This document shows positions 10,574 through 19,134 of a DNA stretch of 64,000 nucleotides, one piece after another (the stretch's first letter is position 1; each line of letters starts with the position of its first letter). The DNA comes from Maribacter luteus (GTDB lineage Bacteria > Bacteroidota > Bacteroidia > Flavobacteriales > Flavobacteriaceae): positions 124,001 to 188,000 of the forward strand of contig NZ_WKJH01000018.1 in assembly GCF_009674825.1 (NCBI RefSeq). The letters run 5' to 3'. Under the pieces are notes generated by a model. The model had not been told where the DNA came from. It saw nothing but the letters and a program-made list of their open reading frames with translations, and did no database searches. The position numbers and the translations under genes were made by a program.

Positions 10574-10609
10574 ACTTATTAATAAAATAAGTTAAAAAAC
10601 TCAATTATT

Positions 10610-10948
10610 ATGTTTAGAAAAACAGTTTCCATAACACTCTTGGTTTCCTTAATGGCGTTGGCATCTTCAGGAATAATGATGATACTCTTAAATAGTTTGG
10701 AATTTCAATTGCAAATGCATCCCGTACATAAAATATTTGGAGTATTAATGACCATTTCAGGGGCATTCCATATCTATTTCAATTTTAAACCAATTAAAAA
10801 ATATCTAAGTATGCGAAAGGTGTTGGTAGTTGGTATCGGAATGCTTTTAATGATGTCTTTACTTTATGTAGTTGGGTTTAATAAAACAATGGATAAAGAC
10901 AAGATTCAAGAAATTGAATTGTTGATGTCACAGCTTGAAAATAAATAA
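10610..10948 (+). CDS. DUF4405-like small membrane protein
   Basis: A 112-residue integral membrane protein with three hydrophobic segments (about residues 6-26, 39-57 and 67-88). Conserved histidines in MHPVHKIFG and GAFHIYFNF are of the kind seen in DUF4405 and related cytochrome-b-like small proteins; heme binding is possible but unproven. It lies 36 bases after the metallo-hydrolase and three bases before the DUF3861 gene, so it is probably in the same operon. Confidence 0.7.
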   Translation: MFRKTVSITLLVSLMALASSGIMMILLNSLEFQLQMHPVHKIFGVLMTISGAFHIYFNFKPIKKYLSMRKVLVVGIGMLLMMSLLYVVGFNKTMDKDKIQEIELLMSQLENK

Positions 10949-10951
10949 AAA

Positions 10952-11227
10952 ATGAAATACAAAATAACAGTTGAAGAATTGACTAAGGAAGGTAATTTCG
11001 GTGAAGAAAAGTTGGAATTCGAAACCATAAGTCATGATAACTTGTTTGAGATCGTAAAGAAGTTGAAAGAACATCCGGAATTCTCTAATACGGATGTAAC
11101 TTCTTTGGGAATCGGATTGAAATTGTTCACGGGAGTAATATTAAAAGAAAAAGAGCTTCCTTTATTTAAAAACCTGTTACCACACTTCAAAGAATTTATG
11201 AAAGGATTAAAGAGTTACACAAAGTGA
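10952..11227 (+). CDS. DUF3861 family protein
   Basis: A 91-residue soluble protein that starts MKYKITVEEL and has the family block VKKLKEHPEFSNTDVTSLGIGLKLFTGVIL, followed by LPLFKNLLPHFKEFM. DUF3861 proteins are small, conserved and uncharacterised. It is the last gene of the unit headed by the metallo-hydrolase. A weak hairpin (ACCCC/GGGGT within 11263-11288) follows. Confidence 0.75.
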   Translation: MKYKITVEELTKEGNFGEEKLEFETISHDNLFEIVKKLKEHPEFSNTDVTSLGIGLKLFTGVILKEKELPLFKNLLPHFKEFMKGLKSYTK

Positions 11228-11768
11228 TGAATAGATGAATTTATACTTGGTCAGAGGAAAGGACCCCCACTGGTAGGACTGTTGGGGTACGTTCATTTTA
11301 TTATTTTGGGAAGAATTCGCTGAAAAGTGCTATAATCTGTATTAGGCACTGCTGGTTTAGGCCTCACTGGTTAATGTGTCGCAGGTATTCGATCCGACGT
11401 ATTTAAAGACCTTTGTGTAATGATGGTCTCACCTTTGGCTGAACGAAAATCACCCTTCTGTTTAATATGTTGATGAACCTACCATAACAATGGATCGGGA
11501 CATTCTGGAGATGTTCTAAAATCCTTGAATAACTATTTTTTGAACTTGTTTGTGGGGAAAATCCAGAAGGTTATTTTAGAATATTTGGAGGAAAAACGCA
11601 TCCTTAAATTAAAATGATCATACGCTGTAATCTTTTTGGATACAACTATAAACAGAACTAATGGGTTGTGTACCAAGTTATACCAAGAACTATACAAGTG
11701 CCAATATTTTTTATGGTAAGGGTTTATAAATCGATCTTCCTTTGGTAATTTAGGGCCAAAATATAAGT
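11228..11768. other. Long gene-free stretch (541 bases)
   Basis: No open frame of useful length is seen on either strand, and stops are scattered in all frames. A weak hairpin near the left end may terminate the DUF3861 transcript. The stretch could be a decayed gene, but I cannot recognise what it was. Confidence 0.5.
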
Positions 11769-12773
11769 ATGGGTCAAATTATAACATTCGGGGAGGTTTT
11801 AATGCGGATATCTCCGACAAGTAACAAAAAGTTCATTCAATCCAATGTAGTAGAGTTCTATTTTGGGGGTACCGAATTGAATGTGGGTATTTCAATTGCT
11901 AATTTCGGGGGTGACGTAAAGCATATAAGTGCGGTTTCCGACGATTTTATTGGAGAAACGGCTATTTCCTACATTCGAAAATTCGGTGTGGATACGAGTT
12001 TGATCTCGTTGTCGAAACGCCCTTTAGGAGTGTATTTCTTGGAAGTAGGTGCCGTAATGCGACCCAGTACCATTTCCTATAATCGATCGCATTCCGCATT
12101 TTCGGAAATCGTACCTGAGAAGGTCAATTGGGAAAATGCTTTGGAAAGTGGCTCTTGGATGCACTGGACGGGTATAACCCCCGCATTGTCCAAAGGTGCT
12201 TTTGACACCTTGAAGGCCGGACTTAAACTGGCCAGGGAAAAAGGAATGACGGTTTCGGCAGATCCAACGTATCGCAGTGGGTTATGGAATTATGACCAAG
12301 ATCCCAAAGAGGCCTTGATAGAACTACTTAATTACTCCACCATATTTATCGGAGGTATAAATGAGATCAATGAGGTATTGGGCACTTCGTTCGGGTATTC
12401 CAATGATGACTTTATTGAAGCGAGTAAACAGTTGATGAAGGCTTTCCCATCCATAGAAAAGGTTTTTGATAAAATAAGGACGTCATTAAATTCTTCTTGG
12501 CATAAAATAAGGGCCAGAATGTGGAACGGAATCGAGTTCAAGGAGACGGAAGATCTTGATATTACACACGTCGTAGATCGTATTGGGACCGGAGATGCGT
12601 TTGCAGCAGGACTCATTTATGGGTTACAACAGTACGATGATTATAAGGCCATTGAATTTGCAAGTGCGGCCTGTGCCCTTAAACATACTTATGAGGGTGA
12701 TGTGAATTTAACGACACTCAAAGAAGTTACCAATATTTTAGGGGGTAATACGACAGGGCGATTGATGCGATAA
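11769..12773 (+). CDS. kdgK: PfkB family sugar kinase, probably 2-keto-3-deoxygluconate kinase
   Basis: KDG kinase phosphorylates 2-keto-3-deoxygluconate to KDPG in the breakdown of uronates such as alginate and pectin. The 334-residue protein begins with the ribokinase-fold block ITFGEVLMRISP and has the substrate-lid region FYFGGTELNVGISIANFGG. The C-terminal signature DRIGTGDAFAAG carries the catalytic base at Asp276. The middle part (YLFLEVG-like and MRPSTISYNRSHSAFS) matches KdgK better than fructokinase. No aldolase, lyase or transporter partner lies nearby, and gene-free stretches flank it on both sides. Confidence 0.8.
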   Translation: MGQIITFGEVLMRISPTSNKKFIQSNVVEFYFGGTELNVGISIANFGGDVKHISAVSDDFIGETAISYIRKFGVDTSLISLSKRPLGVYFLEVGAVMRPSTISYNRSHSAFSEIVPEKVNWENALESGSWMHWTGITPALSKGAFDTLKAGLKLAREKGMTVSADPTYRSGLWNYDQDPKEALIELLNYSTIFIGGINEINEVLGTSFGYSNDDFIEASKQLMKAFPSIEKVFDKIRTSLNSSWHKIRARMWNGIEFKETEDLDITHVVDRIGTGDAFAAGLIYGLQQYDDYKAIEFASAACALKHTYEGDVNLTTLKEVTNILGGNTTGRLMR

Positions 12774-13211
12774 CGTATTAATAGGTTAACCATTTTCAGT
12801 GTGGTGTACCCAATAATTCAAATTATTTATGCCCTGAAAAAAAGCACATATATGGCCCATAGAAAGCAAAAGGTGCAAAAGGCGTATAAAAGACATTGCG
12901 GGATAGATTGTTTTTTCATGGCTCTGATTGTTATATATACATAACAGTAGAGTTGATCTTAATCTTTTCTACATTCGTGAAAAGGGAATAAAATTCGATG
13001 TGGGGGGACTAACATCGTTTAAAGGAAGATTTGATCTATCAATTCAAAAAGGTGAAAATCAATAGACCCTTAATATAGGTCGTTCAACGAATCACTTTCA
13101 TTAAAGATACGGTTCAATTGAGGTTTTTTCAGTAGTGCAAATTGCCAAAAAAACAAAGGCGGATATTATAGAATTTCAATATCCGCCTTAACTGTCCTTA
13201 TGTAATAAGAT
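12774..13211. other. Gene-free stretch with a possible coding relic
   Basis: These 438 bases hold no recognisable gene. A frame on the plus strand is open from 12928 to a TAG at 13063-13065 and would encode a tail containing REKGIKFDVGGLTSFKGRF, but it has no start. It may be the remnant of a lost gene (weak). The right end holds the terminator of the next minus-strand gene. Confidence 0.35.
13149..13189 (-). terminator. Terminator of the GldL-like gene
   Basis: A perfect 12-base stem, AAGGCGGATATT (13156-13167) and AATATCCGCCTT (13178-13189), with a ten-base loop. On the minus strand it is followed by a T-rich run. It ends the minus-strand unit starting at 14260. Confidence 0.85.
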
Positions 13212-13778
13212 CTATAATTGATATTCTTCGTTATTCTGTTCCTCTTTTGTTATTCTTTGGTTCGTAGAAAATGTGTCCTTGAAGATATAGGCACATAATA
13301 TGGCTATACCTAAAATTAGAACCAAGGTTGAATATTCCCAGTTCAATATTTTCAATAGGCTACCTGCGATAATGGCCAAAGTGCCAAGCACCATAACAAC
13401 ATTCCATAGTAAATGCAATGATCTATTCTTTACTTTTTGATTTCCACGTAAAAAATAGGATGTGCCTTCAAATACGAACCAGAGTACGAAAGAAATGGCT
13501 ATAATGGAGTGAATAAAAAGATTATGGGGTACATCCAAGATATTCAATACACCGTTTAAGGCCCAAAAAAGGATGAAGACCAATTTGTTGTAGTCATTGA
13601 ATCTTTTCAATGGTTTTTTCCAGAAACGATACGTATAAAGGGAACCAATTGCAATGAATGAAATGAGCATTACCTCATTGGCCATGGGCCAACCTAGGAT
13701 TTTCATCAATAGGCCCATAGATATGGCGCCTATTAATATCCATAACGGTTTGGTCAATACCTTCTTATAAGTACCCAT
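13212..13778 (-). CDS. GldL-related polytopic membrane protein
   Basis: A 188-residue membrane protein with about six hydrophobic segments. It has two similar halves: GLLMKILGWPMANEVMLI near residues 22-39 and SLLKILNWEYSTLVLILG near 143-160. The K-I-x-x-W signature is typical of the GldL N-terminal membrane domain in the Bacteroidota gliding/type IX secretion motor. The cytoplasmic C-terminal part of GldL is absent, so this is a related stand-alone protein and not the motor subunit itself. Probably co-transcribed with the upstream zinc-ribbon gene, 38 bases away. Function unknown. Confidence 0.6.
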   Translation of the reverse strand: MGTYKKVLTKPLWILIGAISMGLLMKILGWPMANEVMLISFIAIGSLYTYRFWKKPLKRFNDYNKLVFILFWALNGVLNILDVPHNLFIHSIIAISFVLWFVFEGTSYFLRGNQKVKNRSLHLLWNVVMVLGTLAIIAGSLLKILNWEYSTLVLILGIAILCAYIFKDTFSTNQRITKEEQNNEEYQL

Positions 13779-13816
13779 AACTTCGTTTTATAAAATATAC
13801 TACAGCGATTATAGGG

Positions 13817-14260
13817 CTAAATCACCTTTATATTTGCCTTAAGCCCTTCCATGATTCCTAGGATATTGTTTACGGTCTCCTTCAGATAATGTTTAATTAA
13901 AACATGAGGTATTCGAATGGTTGTAAACCCGTTTTTAAAGGAGTGCATGGCTCTTTCAAGATCATTGATTGCCTGTTCATGGGTCAACATATGATACTCC
14001 GTATCTATTTCAATATTCAATTTAACCCTTGATATGGCGATGTCAACTGATTTATTACCGTCCCACCATTCCAACATGGCCTTTACACCTGCTTCTTTTA
14101 AGCCATAATATAATTGTATGGCCTCAATAGGTGTCTTGTTCATCTCGATCAACTTTACCAGTCGGGTCTGGTGGTATTCACATAGCTCAACGCCAAAATG
14201 GTCCATTGAATTTCTGTGTTCCATGTAACCGAGTTTCTTACTGCATTCTACGCACTTCAT
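13817..14260 (-). CDS. Zinc-ribbon protein with DUF559/Vsr-like nuclease-fold domain
   Basis: A 147-residue soluble protein. The N-terminus has CVEC (residues 3-6) and a second metal-like pair in ELCEYHQ. The rest has the order of the DUF559 restriction-endonuclease-like fold: VDIAISRVKLNIEIDTEYH, then DLERAMHSFKNGFTTIRIP. In DUF559/Vsr proteins the corresponding acidic residues and histidine form the catalytic site. Here the D and E-x-D residues are kept, so nuclease activity is possible but untested. Likely the first gene of a two-gene minus-strand unit. Confidence 0.55.
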   Translation of the reverse strand: MKCVECSKKLGYMEHRNSMDHFGVELCEYHQTRLVKLIEMNKTPIEAIQLYYGLKEAGVKAMLEWWDGNKSVDIAISRVKLNIEIDTEYHMLTHEQAINDLERAMHSFKNGFTTIRIPHVLIKHYLKETVNNILGIMEGLKANIKVI

Positions 14261-14499
14261 TTAATTAGTTTTGATTTTGATTTGGGATAATAATAACCGT
14301 GTATTTTAAGTATTATTATATATTTTCGATGTATAACACCCCAGTTTTAGACGAACGGCAAAATATTAGATGAACTGCATTTTGAAATGTTAAAAGTGTT
14401 GTGAAACGCCGGTTTTGCAACATGGATCCTTTCTATCTAAAATTGTCTTTTTTTTTATTCCATAATGTGTAATTTAGCAGTTATACCAAACCACGGATT

Positions 14500-15609
14500 A
14501 TGAAGTATTTATGTAAAAGGGTCAGTGTAATATTGTTTTTTGTTTTAATGACCTTTGGTTGTAAAGAAGGGGTGCAACCCAAAAATTCCAATGCAAAAGA
14601 AGCAGTTAGACCAGAATTGAATTTAACCGAAGCCAATAGATTGGTCAGTTTGCCTTTGGCATGTATGCAGGTTGAATATCCCAATAGACTGGGGCAAACA
14701 TTAAACGATTCGACCCATCTTAAAAACCCTAAAACTTTACATCCGGCATTCTATGGTTGCTTCGATTGGCATTCCTCAGTGCACGGACATTGGTCATTGG
14801 TTTCTCTATTAAAGCAATTTCCCGATTTAAACGAAGCCGAGATCATACGTACCAAACTTGCGGAAAATCTATCAAAGGAGAATATTGAATCCGAGATAAA
14901 TTATTTCGGTATGAAGGGCAATACCAATTATGAAAGAACGTATGGTTGGGCGTGGTTGTTGAAACTCGCTGAAGAACTTCAAACTTGGGATGATCCAATG
15001 GCGAAAGATTTATCTGGGAATCTGCAACCTTTAGTTGATATTATCGTAAAAGGATATATAGATTTTCTTCCCAAATTAAATTATCCCATACGCGTAGGGG
15101 AACATAGTAACACGGCTTTTGGAATGTCATTGGCCTGGGATTATGCCAAAACGGTGAATAATGAACAACTTGAGGAAGTCATTAAACGGAGTGTGACCCG
15201 ATTTTATATTAAAGATATAGGATGTCCGCTCGAATGGGAACCAAGTGGTTTCGATTTTTTATCACCATGTCTACAAGAGGCTGATGTAGTGCGCAAGGTA
15301 TTGACACCAAAAGAATTCAAACATTGGATAAAGAATTTTTTACCCCAATTGACCAAACCTTCCTTTGTATTGGAGACAGGTGAAGTATCGGATAGGACCG
15401 ACGGTAAACTGGTACATATTGATGGACTTAATTTTAGCAGGGCATGGTGTTTATATGGTATAGCAAAAACGCTACCCGAATACTCCTATTTAATACCGAT
15501 TGCCGATAAACACCTTAGTTATTCCTTACCCAGTATCGTAGATGACAATTATGAAGGTACCCATTGGTTGGGGACTTTTGCCTTATATGCATTAAATCAT
15601 TCAGAGTAA
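14500..15609 (+). CDS. DUF2891 family lipoprotein
   Basis: A 369-residue protein with a lipoprotein signal peptide ending at Cys21 (VLMTFGC). The mature part matches DUF2891: PLACMQVEYPNRLG, then HPAFYGCFDWHSSVHGHWSL, YERTYGWAWLLKLAEEL, LEWEPSGFDFLSPCL and GTHWLGTFALYAL near the end. The domain is alpha/alpha-barrel-like by composition, rich in W and H, and may bind a sugar or peptide fragment. No function is established. It ends one base before an NRAMP-type transporter gene and four genes before pxpC, so it is probably in the oxoproline operon. That link is unusual. Confidence 0.8.
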   Translation: MKYLCKRVSVILFFVLMTFGCKEGVQPKNSNAKEAVRPELNLTEANRLVSLPLACMQVEYPNRLGQTLNDSTHLKNPKTLHPAFYGCFDWHSSVHGHWSLVSLLKQFPDLNEAEIIRTKLAENLSKENIESEINYFGMKGNTNYERTYGWAWLLKLAEELQTWDDPMAKDLSGNLQPLVDIIVKGYIDFLPKLNYPIRVGEHSNTAFGMSLAWDYAKTVNNEQLEEVIKRSVTRFYIKDIGCPLEWEPSGFDFLSPCLQEADVVRKVLTPKEFKHWIKNFLPQLTKPSFVLETGEVSDRTDGKLVHIDGLNFSRAWCLYGIAKTLPEYSYLIPIADKHLSYSLPSIVDDNYEGTHWLGTFALYALNHSE

Positions 15610-15610
15610 A

Positions 15611-16804
15611 ATGTTCAAGAAAATAGGTCCAGGAGTACTCATTGCCGCTGCTTTTATCGGGCCAGGTACGGTAACCGCCTGTACCTTGGCAGGGATGAGT
15701 TTCGGTTTTGGTCTTTTATGGGCTTTATTGTTATCAATTATCGCTACTGCCGTATTACAGGAAATGTCTGCTAGATTAGGCATCATTACCCAAAAAGGTT
15801 TGGCTGATGCGATTAAGAGTGAATTGACAACACCGTGGATCCGTATATTGGTCATTGGTATTGTGTTGGCTGCCATAGTAATTGGCAATGCGGCTTATGA
15901 AGCCGGTAATATCGGTGGGGCTACTTTGGGTATGAATGCACTCTTCGGAGAACAATATGATTTCTATTACCCTTTTATCATTGGTCTTCTTGCCTTTGGC
16001 TTATTATATCTTGGTAGTTATAAAACTTTGGAAAAGGTTTTCGTAGGCCTGGTATTGGTCATGAGTATTTCCTTCTTGTTGACCGCGATAATTACGAAAC
16101 CGGATATTTTAGAAATTCTAAAAGGGGCGTTTATTCCCAAGGTGCCCAAAGATAGCCTGTTGACCATTATTGCTTTGGTAGGTACTACGGTCGTTCCCTA
16201 TAATCTATTTTTACATGCTTCCTTGGTGAGTGAGAAATGGAAGAAAAAAAGTGACCTTCCATTGGCAAAAAAAGATACAGTGGTCGCTATTGCTTTAGGA
16301 GGTTTGGTCTCCATGTCCATTGTTATAGCTGCCGCCGCCATTCCCGGTGAGGAATTGGCCAATGTAATGCATTTGGCAAAAGGTCTGGAGCCTTTATATG
16401 GTGATAGTGCCCAGTATTTTATGGGAATAGGATTGTTCGCAGCTGGGATTACCTCCTCTATAACAGCCCCTTTGGCAGCGGCATATGTTGCCAATAGTTG
16501 TTTTGGATGGAATGCCGGATTGAAAGATTCAAGATTCAGGGTTGTATGGATGCTTATTCTAGGATTGGGCGTGTTTTTCCTTTCTTTTGGAATCACACCA
16601 ATAGAAATCATCAAATTTGCCCAAGTGGCAAACGGAGTATTACTTCCCGTAATAGCGGTTTTTCTTCTTTGGATGGTGAATAAACCCAAGCTCATGGGAG
16701 AATACGGAAATACCAAAATGCAGAATATTTTGGGTTTTGTAATTGTTTTACTCTCTTTGGTATTGGGAATAAAAAGTATAATTAAAGTTCTCGGTTTTCT
16801 ATAA
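15611..16804 (+). CDS. NRAMP-fold transporter of the oxoprolinase operon (YcsG-like)
   Basis: A 397-residue membrane protein with about eleven transmembrane segments and NRAMP-fold sequence throughout. In metal-transporting NRAMPs helix 1 has DPGN and helix 6 has MPHN. Here the equivalents are GPGT (residues 17-20) and VPYN (195-198), so the Asp, Asn and Met metal ligands are missing. Bacillus subtilis carries an NRAMP-like gene, ycsG, in its pxp/kip operon, so this association is known. Transport of oxoproline or another organic substrate rather than a divalent metal is my inference. The pxpA start codon follows the stop directly. Confidence 0.85.
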   Translation: MFKKIGPGVLIAAAFIGPGTVTACTLAGMSFGFGLLWALLLSIIATAVLQEMSARLGIITQKGLADAIKSELTTPWIRILVIGIVLAAIVIGNAAYEAGNIGGATLGMNALFGEQYDFYYPFIIGLLAFGLLYLGSYKTLEKVFVGLVLVMSISFLLTAIITKPDILEILKGAFIPKVPKDSLLTIIALVGTTVVPYNLFLHASLVSEKWKKKSDLPLAKKDTVVAIALGGLVSMSIVIAAAAIPGEELANVMHLAKGLEPLYGDSAQYFMGIGLFAAGITSSITAPLAAAYVANSCFGWNAGLKDSRFRVVWMLILGLGVFFLSFGITPIEIIKFAQVANGVLLPVIAVFLLWMVNKPKLMGEYGNTKMQNILGFVIVLLSLVLGIKSIIKVLGFL

Positions 16805-17548
16805 ATGGAAAAGTTCAATATCGATATCAATTGTGATGTGGGGGAGGGTATAGGTAATGAAGAAGCCATTCTTCCATTGATCTCCTCTTGTAATATTGCC
16901 TGTGGCGGACATGCCGGGGACAAAGAATCAATGACCCGAACGGTTATTTTGGCCAAGGAGCACAAGGTCCTCGTTGGGGCACACCCTTCCTATCCCGATA
17001 CCGAAAATTTTGGAAGGTCAACTATGGCCATTGATTCGGACAGACTAAGTTTAAGTATCCAAAATCAAATCAAAGGGTTACAATCTATTTTGGACCATGA
17101 GCAAGTTACATTACATCATATTAAGGCCCATGGGGCCCTTTATAACGATTTGGCTAAGGACAAATCACTTGCCGAGAATTATTTATCTGCAATTAAAGCC
17201 TATAAACCTTCTGTTCACCTGTATGTTCCCCCAAATTCCGTGATTGCCAAACTAGCGCGGGATAGGGGTTTTTCCGTAAAATTTGAAGCCTTTGCCGATA
17301 GAAATTATAATGAGGATTTGAGTTTGGTTTCCAGGAAATTGCCCAATGCGGTTATTAACGAACCCAAGGCAGTTTTAAATCATTTGGCCCGTATGGTAAA
17401 GCAGGGAATGGTTGTTACTTTGAATGGCGTAGAATGTGCTATGAACGCCGACACGTATTGTTTACATGGTGACACCCCCAATGCGTTTCAAATTTTAATG
17501 TATCTTTCGAACGAATTGCCCAAGCAACAAATCTATATTAAAAAGTGA
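16805..17548 (+). CDS. pxpA: 5-oxoprolinase subunit A
   Basis: PxpA is the LamB/YcsF-family subunit of the bacterial ATP-dependent 5-oxoprolinase, which opens 5-oxoproline (pyroglutamate) to glutamate and so repairs a damage product of glutamine. The 247-residue protein has the family signature INCDVGEGIGNEE near the N-terminus, NIACGGHAGD, the histidine-rich block HHIKAHGALYND and the C-terminal CLHGDTPNA. Length is normal. It abuts the transporter stop (TAAATG) and overlaps pxpB by four bases (GTGA). Confidence 0.95.
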   Translation: MEKFNIDINCDVGEGIGNEEAILPLISSCNIACGGHAGDKESMTRTVILAKEHKVLVGAHPSYPDTENFGRSTMAIDSDRLSLSIQNQIKGLQSILDHEQVTLHHIKAHGALYNDLAKDKSLAENYLSAIKAYKPSVHLYVPPNSVIAKLARDRGFSVKFEAFADRNYNEDLSLVSRKLPNAVINEPKAVLNHLARMVKQGMVVTLNGVECAMNADTYCLHGDTPNAFQILMYLSNELPKQQIYIKK

Positions 17549-18282
17549 AAGATTATAAGATTTCCATTCGATCCTTTGGTGAGCATGCCGTTTTGGTAGA
17601 ATGGCCCAACGAGGTAGATGAGGCCATTTTAGAGGATATCATCCAATTTAAGTCTTATTTAAAGAAAAACCGTTTAGACCCGGAAGAGTGGGAAATGGTG
17701 CCTGCATACAATTCCCTTACCCTAATAGATAAAAATAGGATAATCGATTATCAGGGTTTCAAAAAAGAATTGAAAACTTGGTACAAAGACAGGGAAACGG
17801 TTAAAAAAAGGGATGTTTTTTTATGGAGGTTACCCGTTTGTTATGATTCGGATTTTGCCATCGATATTGAGGATGTGGCCAAGAAATTGGGTATAACGGT
17901 AGAAAATGTAATAGCATTGCATACCTCAAGTATATTTACGGTTTATGGTATCGGCTTTTTACCCGGATTTATGTATTTAGGAGGTTTGCCAAAGGAGTTA
18001 GAGGTTCCCAGGCGTTCGGAGCCAAGGCAGAAAGTGGATAAAGGCTCAGTCGGACTTGCTGGCAAACAAACCGGTATATATCCCCAAGAATCGCCTGGAG
18101 GTTGGAATATAATAGGAAATTGTTCCGTGCCTATTTTTGATGCGGAAAGGGAGGAACCATGTTTTGTGGATGTAGGCGATAAAATTCAGTTTTATCCTAT
18201 TACCAGGGCAGAATACGATTTACACAAAATACAAGGAGAAGTAGGAATTTACCAATTTGAAAAAGTAAAGTTGGATGCTTAA
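17545..18282 (+). CDS. pxpB: 5-oxoprolinase subunit B (KipI-like)
   Basis: PxpB, formerly KipI, is the ATP-using cyclophilin-like subunit of 5-oxoprolinase. The 245-residue protein carries the family block VYGIGFLPGFMYLGGLP, then VPRRSEPRQKVDKGSVGLAG and GGWNIIGNC. The start is GTG, chosen because it overlaps the pxpA stop as GTGA and gives the expected N-terminus KDYKISIRSFGEHAVLVEW. It overlaps pxpC by eight bases. In B. subtilis the homologue also inhibits KinA; no such partner is implied here. Confidence 0.94.
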   Translation: MKDYKISIRSFGEHAVLVEWPNEVDEAILEDIIQFKSYLKKNRLDPEEWEMVPAYNSLTLIDKNRIIDYQGFKKELKTWYKDRETVKKRDVFLWRLPVCYDSDFAIDIEDVAKKLGITVENVIALHTSSIFTVYGIGFLPGFMYLGGLPKELEVPRRSEPRQKVDKGSVGLAGKQTGIYPQESPGGWNIIGNCSVPIFDAEREEPCFVDVGDKIQFYPITRAEYDLHKIQGEVGIYQFEKVKLDA

Positions 18283-19114
18283 AGTATTGAAATCCGGTTT
18301 ATATACCACCCTTCAAGATGAAGGGCGTTTTGGCTATAGGGATAAAGGCGTACCGGTTTCCGGTATAATGGACCTGGATGTTGTCAGAAATGCCAATATT
18401 TTATTGGAGAATGAAACCAATGCCGCTGTTTTGGAAATTACAATGACAGGGCCAACTTTGTTATTTGAGAAAGCCACATATATCGTTATGGCAGGGGCTG
18501 AATTTTCAGTAACGTTGAACAACGAACCTTTATCGAACAACAAAGTACATAAGGTAAAGGCAGGTGACATACTTTCCTATGGTAAATTACTTAAGGGGTT
18601 TAGAGGATATCTGGCCTTGAAAGGTGGTTTTCAATCTAAAGTCGTTTTAGGTAGCAGATCACAATATTTTCCGATAACCAAAAAAGGTTTTATAAAAGAG
18701 AATACCGAATTGCCTTATGAAGAATGTTTGGATTTTGAACCAAAGATTTCAGAATTGAAATCCAATTCCTTTCTAGATGAAACTGTTTTGATGGTTTCAA
18801 AAGGTCCGGAATTCAAGTTGTTGGATGATATGCAGTTAGAGCAACTTTTTATAAATTCATTTACTGTTGCCAAAGAATACAACAGAATGGGGTATCAATT
18901 CAACGAAAAGATAAAGGAGCACGATTGGTCTATGTTGACTTCCGCTACCATGCCGGGTACCGTGCAATTAACCCCCTCGGGAAAATTGATCATCTTAATG
19001 AAAGACGGCCAAACAACAGGAGGGTATCCGAGAATTCTACAGTTGAAAGACAAGGCCATATCCATATTGGCACAAAAGAAATTTGGTGATGCGATTTCAT
19101 TTAAGTTAGGGTAG
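18275..19114 (+). CDS. pxpC: 5-oxoprolinase subunit C (KipA-like)
   Basis: PxpC (KipA, biotin-dependent-carboxyltransferase-like fold) completes the 5-oxoprolinase. The 279-residue protein begins LKVLKSGLYTTLQDEGRFGYRDKGVPVSG, the classic start of the family. Further blocks are GGFQSKVVLGSRSQYF, KEYNRMGYQF and the C-terminal DGQTTGGYPRI. It is somewhat short but all blocks are present. Last gene of the pxp unit; only a 20-base gap separates it from the convergent nitroreductase, and no clear terminator lies there. Confidence 0.94.
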   Translation: MLKVLKSGLYTTLQDEGRFGYRDKGVPVSGIMDLDVVRNANILLENETNAAVLEITMTGPTLLFEKATYIVMAGAEFSVTLNNEPLSNNKVHKVKAGDILSYGKLLKGFRGYLALKGGFQSKVVLGSRSQYFPITKKGFIKENTELPYEECLDFEPKISELKSNSFLDETVLMVSKGPEFKLLDDMQLEQLFINSFTVAKEYNRMGYQFNEKIKEHDWSMLTSATMPGTVQLTPSGKLIILMKDGQTTGGYPRILQLKDKAISILAQKKFGDAISFKLG

Positions 19115-19134
19115 GTCAATACTTTTGAATTAGC

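Noticed and set aside
12928-13065. Open frame with a protein-like tail
   Set aside because: It has no start codon or promoter and no recognisable family, so it is noted only as a possible relic.
16198-16965. 255-codon minus-strand frame
   Set aside because: It is the antisense shadow of the NRAMP-fold transporter and pxpA, both with clear family matches.
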